Source: an uncultured Lentisphaeraceae bacterium
Lineage (GTDB): Bacteria > Verrucomicrobiota > Kiritimatiellia > RFP12 > DVOR01
DNA: 9,454 bases
Direction of reading: 5' to 3'
NCBI GenBank assembly: GCA_946056345.1
Contig: CAMGJH010000017.1
Span: forward strand, 1 to 9,454
The notes beneath the pieces were generated by a model that was not told where the DNA came from, searched no databases, and was given only the letters and a program-made list of their open reading frames with translations. The position numbers were made by a program, and so were the translations under genes. Each line of letters starts with the position of its first letter. The stretch's first letter is position 1. Of this stretch, positions 7,349 through 9,454 are shown one piece after another.

Positions 7349-7985
7349 AGTTCCCTCCTGGCGCGCCCTCCGCGCCGCCGAGCGAGCGCTTGAGCGCCTC
7401 AAACTCGGCCTTCAACCGCTTGGCGGTGGCGTAGTCCTCGCGCTTGATCGCCTCGGCCAACTCGGCCTTCAACGCCTGCAACCGCTCCCGGCCACTCGCC
7501 TGCTTGGCCACGCCAAAGGTGCCGCCGAAGGCCGTGCAGTCATTGAGCTCGGCTAGGAGCGGCGCAATCGCCTCGCGGAAGACTTCGTAGCACTTGGGGC
7601 AGCCCATCAGCCCCGAGGCGCGGATCTCCTCGAGTGCCTGACCGCACTTGGGGCAGCGCGCCTCGTCCGGATTGCCCCCCGCTTCGGAGAGGAGCGAGGA
7701 GAGTTGACCAAACATCTTGCCCAGCTCATTGAGCGCTTCCGGCGGCGGCTTCGGGGGCGACCAGCCTTCGTCATCTCCACCCGGGGGCAGACCCGGATTG
7801 ACTCCCGGCGGCAACTCATCGGGCGAAAACTCCATTGCGGCCACCTGGATGCCGCGCTCTTGACCAAAGGCCTCCTCGCGCTCGGCACAGGCGCGGCAGA
7901 CATAGAGCTCCTCGCGTCCTTTCCCCGGTTTGTCGCGGAAGAGGACCGTTTCGGCCTCGTTCTTGTGGCAAATCTCACACTTCAT
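7338..7985 (-). CDS. mcsA: McsA-like zinc-finger and UVR-motif protein (215 aa)
   Basis: McsA is the zinc-binding activator and adaptor of the arginine kinase McsB. Here two CxxC pairs, C3/C6 and C30/C33, form the first zinc site, and C111/C114 with C129/C132 form the second. Both sites look complete, with a CPKC motif twice. Residues 54-82 form a Pro/Gly-rich, probably disordered linker. The C-terminus holds a UVR (UvrB/UvrC) helix pair around RLQALKAELAEAIKREDYAT (168-187), the segment used for protein-protein contact in McsA and UvrB. The length is a little more than B. subtilis McsA (about 185). The start ATG overlaps the coaC stop (ATGA) and has GGGAGG 8 bp upstream; the 3' end overlaps the mcsB-like gene by 11 bp. 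The intact zinc sites beside a degenerate kinase suggest that the adaptor function, rather than kinase activation, is being kept. No clpC or ctsR is present, unlike the Firmicutes operon. Confidence 0.9.
   Translation of the reverse strand: MKCEICHKNEAETVLFRDKPGKGREELYVCRACAEREEAFGQERGIQVAAMEFSPDELPPGVNPGLPPGGDDEGWSPPKPPPEALNELGKMFGQLSSLLSEAGGNPDEARCPKCGQALEEIRASGLMGCPKCYEVFREAIAPLLAELNDCTAFGGTFGVAKQASGRERLQALKAELAEAIKREDYATAKRLKAEFEALKRSLGGAEGAPGGNYGA
7354..7359 (-). promoter_or_regulatory. Strong ribosome binding site of the mcsB-like gene, inside mcsA
   Basis: AGGAGG on the minus strand is followed by a 5-bp spacer and ATG at 7348. It lies within the last codons of the mcsA-like gene. It decides the mcsB start in favour of the product beginning MALKDD rather than an extended basic leader from 7402. 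Confidence 0.8.
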
Positions 7986-8563
7986 TGCGCGCGCCTCCCT
8001 TCCCATTCGGCCAACGCGGCCATCAACTCCTCGGGTTCTGGGAGCCGCCCCGCGCCGGTCACGCCGCAAGCCAGTTCCCCGGCCTTGGGCAAGAGCACCT
8101 GCGCACCCCGTGCGCGCAGCGTCTCGACATTTGCCTGCGTGGCCGCGTGCTCCCACATGCGCGTATTCATCGAGGGCGCCACCCACATCGGCTTGCCCGG
8201 CGGCAAGGCCAGCGCGGTCTCGGTGAGCAGGTTGTCGGCCAGACCGTGCGCCAGCTTCGCGAGCGTATTGGCCGAACACGGTGCCACCAGGAAGAGGTCG
8301 CACCAATCGGCCAAGGCGATATGCCGCGGGTGCCAATCGGCGTTCGGCGCAAAGGCATCGCGCTCGACCGCCCGCTGCGAGAGCGTCCGCCAGGTAATCT
8401 CCCCCACGAAGTCTAGCGCGTGCGCCGTGGCCACCACCTGCACCTGCCAACCGCGCGCGACCATCAGCCGCACCAGCGAGCAGACCTTATAGCAGGCAAT
8501 TGCGCCGGTCACCCCCAAGAGCACCTTGGGCGGCTGCGCGTCATTGGGCAGAGGCATCGTCAT
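7982..8563 (-). CDS. coaC: Phosphopantothenoylcysteine decarboxylase, stand-alone CoaC flavoprotein (193 aa)
   Basis: This cytoplasmic FMN enzyme decarboxylates 4'-phosphopantothenoylcysteine to 4'-phosphopantetheine in coenzyme A synthesis. The HFCD-fold motifs are complete: GVTGAIACYK (17-26) at the FMN site, catalytic H81 in HIAL, APCSANTLAKLAHGLADNLL (94-113), PSMNTRMW (130-137) with the substrate-binding Asn, and the flexible clamp GELACGVTGAGRLPEP (162-177) with C166 at the position of the reductive Cys. The protein ends right after the clamp, so it has no CoaB (phosphopantothenate-cysteine ligase) domain. Most bacteria carry a fused CoaBC, so CoaB must be encoded elsewhere, or this is a related HFCD flavoprotein; the motif set favours CoaC. 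The start ATG has GAGGA 5 bp upstream and lies 12 bp after gmk. A second ATG two codons later has worse spacing. The stop overlaps mcsA by 4 bp. Confidence 0.9.
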   Translation of the reverse strand: MTMPLPNDAQPPKVLLGVTGAIACYKVCSLVRLMVARGWQVQVVATAHALDFVGEITWRTLSQRAVERDAFAPNADWHPRHIALADWCDLFLVAPCSANTLAKLAHGLADNLLTETALALPPGKPMWVAPSMNTRMWEHAATQANVETLRARGAQVLLPKAGELACGVTGAGRLPEPEELMAALAEWEGRRAQ

Positions 8564-8575
8564 CGCAATCCTCGC

Positions 8576-9169
8576 TTACAGCTCTCCGCTGCGCACCAGC
8601 AGGATGTCGCGAATGCGGCGGTAGGCCACGGAGAGTTCGTCATTGACCACCCGGTAGCGGAACTCGCCGGCGCGGTCCATCTCCCCCTGCGCATTCTGCA
8701 AGCGCAGGGCAATCGTCTCGGGCGAATCTTCGCCGCGCCCGACAAGCCGCCGCTCCAGCTCTTCCATACTCGGCGGCTCGATAAAGATATCCACAAAGCC
8801 CGCGCGCAGCGGATCGTCCTCCGGCAGCCGGGCAATCGTCTCGCGCACCGCCGCCGCGCCCACCACGTCGATATCCATCAGCACGCTCTGCCCCTCGGCA
8901 AAGGCTTCGCGCACCGGCTCGGCCGGCGTGCCATAGCAATTCCCGTGCACCACTGCGTGCTCGAGCAGCTTCCCCTCGGCCACCAACTGGTCGAACTTCG
9001 CCTGCGAGACGAAGAAGTAGTCCGCCCCGTCCTCTTCCATCCCGCGCGGCGCGCGCGTGGTGCATGAGACCGAATAGGTAATCTCCGGGAAGTCCTGCAA
9101 CAACATGTCGCACAACGTACTCTTCCCAGCCCCGCTCGGGGCGCTCATCACAATCAGCAACGGTTTCAT
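8576..9169 (-). CDS. gmk: Guanylate kinase (197 aa)
   Basis: This cytoplasmic enzyme phosphorylates GMP to GDP with ATP, an essential step in guanine nucleotide supply. It has the P-loop SAPSGAGKST (9-18), the GMP-binding segment YSVSCTTRAPR (32-42) continuing through GADYFFVS (48-55), EHAVVHGNCYGT (70-81) and VLMDIDVVGA (96-105). The lid and adenine region includes RRLVGRGEDS (140-149) and RLQNAQGEMD. Length is standard. A slight insertion, LPEDDPLRAG, lies at 115-124 before VDIFI. The start at 9169 is chosen because the protein then begins two residues before the first beta strand. It also leaves about 25 nt of leader behind the predicted promoter, with a purine-rich GAGAG 5 bp upstream. 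An in-frame ATG at 9193 would be almost leaderless, and one at 9304 would translate the heptamer repeats. It is the first gene of the operon, followed directly by coaC with no rpoZ between. Confidence 0.97.
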   Translation of the reverse strand: MKPLLIVMSAPSGAGKSTLCDMLLQDFPEITYSVSCTTRAPRGMEEDGADYFFVSQAKFDQLVAEGKLLEHAVVHGNCYGTPAEPVREAFAEGQSVLMDIDVVGAAAVRETIARLPEDDPLRAGFVDIFIEPPSMEELERRLVGRGEDSPETIALRLQNAQGEMDRAGEFRYRVVNDELSVAYRRIRDILLVRSGEL

Positions 9170-9201
9170 CAGCTCTCTCTTCTCCAAATCCATAGGCCCC
9201 C

Positions 9202-9210
9202 AGTATACCA
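9202..9210 (-). promoter_or_regulatory. Putative extended -10 promoter for the gmk operon
   Basis: The minus strand reads TGGTATACT, an extended -10 element (TGn followed by TATACT, one mismatch from TATAAT). It predicts a start of transcription near 9195, about 25 nt before the gmk ATG. No good -35 hexamer is present at 16-18 bp spacing; that position is occupied by the hairpin at 9217-9233. The region is the only clear A/T-rich promoter-like site upstream of the first gene. It is inferred from sequence alone. Confidence 0.55.
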
Positions 9211-9216
9211 CAAGTG

Positions 9217-9233
9217 TGCTCGCTGCGCGAGCA
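9217..9233. repeat. Perfect 7-bp inverted repeat at the -35 position (possible operator)
   Basis: TGCTCGC-TGC-GCGAGCA is a perfect 7-bp palindrome with a 3-bp centre. It begins 10 bp upstream of the TATACT element, so it covers the expected -35 region. It could be a repressor or activator site. No T-run follows on either strand, so it does not look like an intrinsic terminator. Confidence 0.55.
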
Positions 9234-9236
9234 GTC

Positions 9237-9292
9237 GACAGTGGACAGTCGACAGCGGACAGCCGACAGCCGACAGCGGACAGCGGACAGCC
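9237..9292. repeat. Heptanucleotide tandem array, 8 units of GACAGYS
   Basis: Eight contiguous 7-bp units begin with GACAG and vary only at the last two positions: TG, TC, CG, CC, CC, CG, CG, CC. A decayed unit may precede them at 9230-9236. The array is intergenic, upstream of the putative gmk promoter. It resembles the short tandemly repeated heptamers known from several bacterial genomes, but I cannot say whether this one is a genome-wide family. Confidence 0.9.
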
Positions 9293-9378
9293 GCGTTTTG
9301 ACATAGCTCCTCGCGTTGCTCGGATTTCCGCGACGGAGGGGCTGGGGGTGGAACTACACCTGGGCCGACTCTCAGACG

Positions 9379-9452
9379 CATCCGCCCCGGGTTTGAGGTC
9401 CATCCGCCCCGGGTTCGCCTCGAGGTAGGCCCGGGTTCGAGGTCGACCCGGG
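9379..9452. repeat. Degenerate direct repeats centred on CCCGGGTT, running to the window edge
   Basis: CATCCGCCCCGGGTT occurs at 9379-9393 and again at 9401-9415, a 22-bp period. The related core CCCGGGTT followed by (T/C)GAGGTC occurs at 9386-9400 and 9430-9444. An inverted CCCGGGT...ACCCGGG pair (9430-9436 and 9446-9452, 9-bp loop) lies at the very edge. The block is intergenic and probably continues beyond the window. Confidence 0.7.
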
Positions 9453-9454
9453 GC

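Larger units (their letters stand above)
9170..9454. other. Gene-free leader region upstream of gmk
   Basis: No supportable gene lies here on either strand. The stretch contains the promoter, hairpin, heptamer array and CCCGGG repeats listed separately. Between about 9293 and 9378 I see nothing definite. A plus-strand TTGACA at 9298-9303 has no convincing -10 partner. Confidence 0.7.

Noticed and set aside
7349..7402. Upstream in-frame start for the mcsB-like gene giving an 18-residue basic leader
   Set aside because: It lies wholly inside mcsA and lacks a better ribosome site, while AGGAGG sits 5 bp before the ATG at 7348.
9217..9233. Palindrome as an intrinsic terminator
   Set aside because: The stem is good, but neither side has a T-run, and it sits directly upstream of a promoter-like element and the first gene of the operon.
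9237..9292. Heptamer array as a CRISPR array or replication iterons
   Set aside because: Units are 7 bp and contiguous with no spacers, so it is not CRISPR. There is no replication gene, DnaA box cluster or AT-rich stretch nearby to suggest an origin.
9170..9403. An N-terminally extended guanylate kinase from ATG at 9304 (preceded by AGGAG) or 9403
   Set aside because: The extension would translate the heptamer array and the promoter-like element. Guanylate kinases start just before the P-loop strand, and the AGGAG is only 2 bp from the 9304 ATG.

Overview
The window is one strand-uniform stretch of GC-rich bacterial DNA. Ten protein-coding genes lie head to tail on the minus strand from about 9169 down past position 1. 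Gaps between neighbours are at most 20 bp, and several pairs overlap by 4 to 11 bp. The layout points to a single long operon read from a promoter near 9205, inside a gene-free, repeat-bearing leader (9170-9454). The organism is a didermic Gram-negative: it has an LPS-exporter permease, a LolA-like periplasmic protein and a Prc-type periplasmic protease. An mcsA/mcsB-like pair in a diderm suggests the Planctomycetes-Verrucomicrobia-Chlamydiae side (Kiritimatiellota, Lentisphaerota or Verrucomicrobiota). That placement is inference from gene content only.

In transcription order, the first block (9169 to 6218) is housekeeping plus a protein-quality-control pair. It holds guanylate kinase (gmk), a stand-alone phosphopantothenoylcysteine decarboxylase (coaC), an McsA-like zinc-finger/UVR protein and an McsB-like guanido-kinase-fold protein. 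The second block (6221 to 1) is an envelope block. It holds a LolA-like outer-membrane lipoprotein-sorting protein, an AI-2E family (PF01594) membrane protein, an unrecognised six-helix membrane protein coupled to an LptF/LptG-family permease, a membrane-anchored NERD-domain protein, and a tail-specific protease (Prc) that runs off the left edge. The two blocks meet at a 4-bp ATGA overlap between the mcsB-like gene and the lolA-like gene.

The most notable feature is the McsB-like protein. It keeps the overall family architecture, including the QERNAR helix and the LSD...DLGVI segment, but nearly every residue expected for phosphoryl transfer is replaced. It looks like a pseudokinase, while its McsA-like partner keeps all eight zinc-binding cysteines and the UVR helix. 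Other points of interest are a heptanucleotide tandem array and a perfect hairpin just upstream of an extended -10 promoter, a second CCCGGG-centred repeat at the right edge, the lack of rpoZ between gmk and coaC, the lack of a CoaB domain, and an orphan membrane protein where a second Lpt permease might be expected.

No tRNA, rRNA, CRISPR array, insertion sequence or prophage feature was seen. Long plus-strand open frames through the window are antisense shadows caused by the high GC content.
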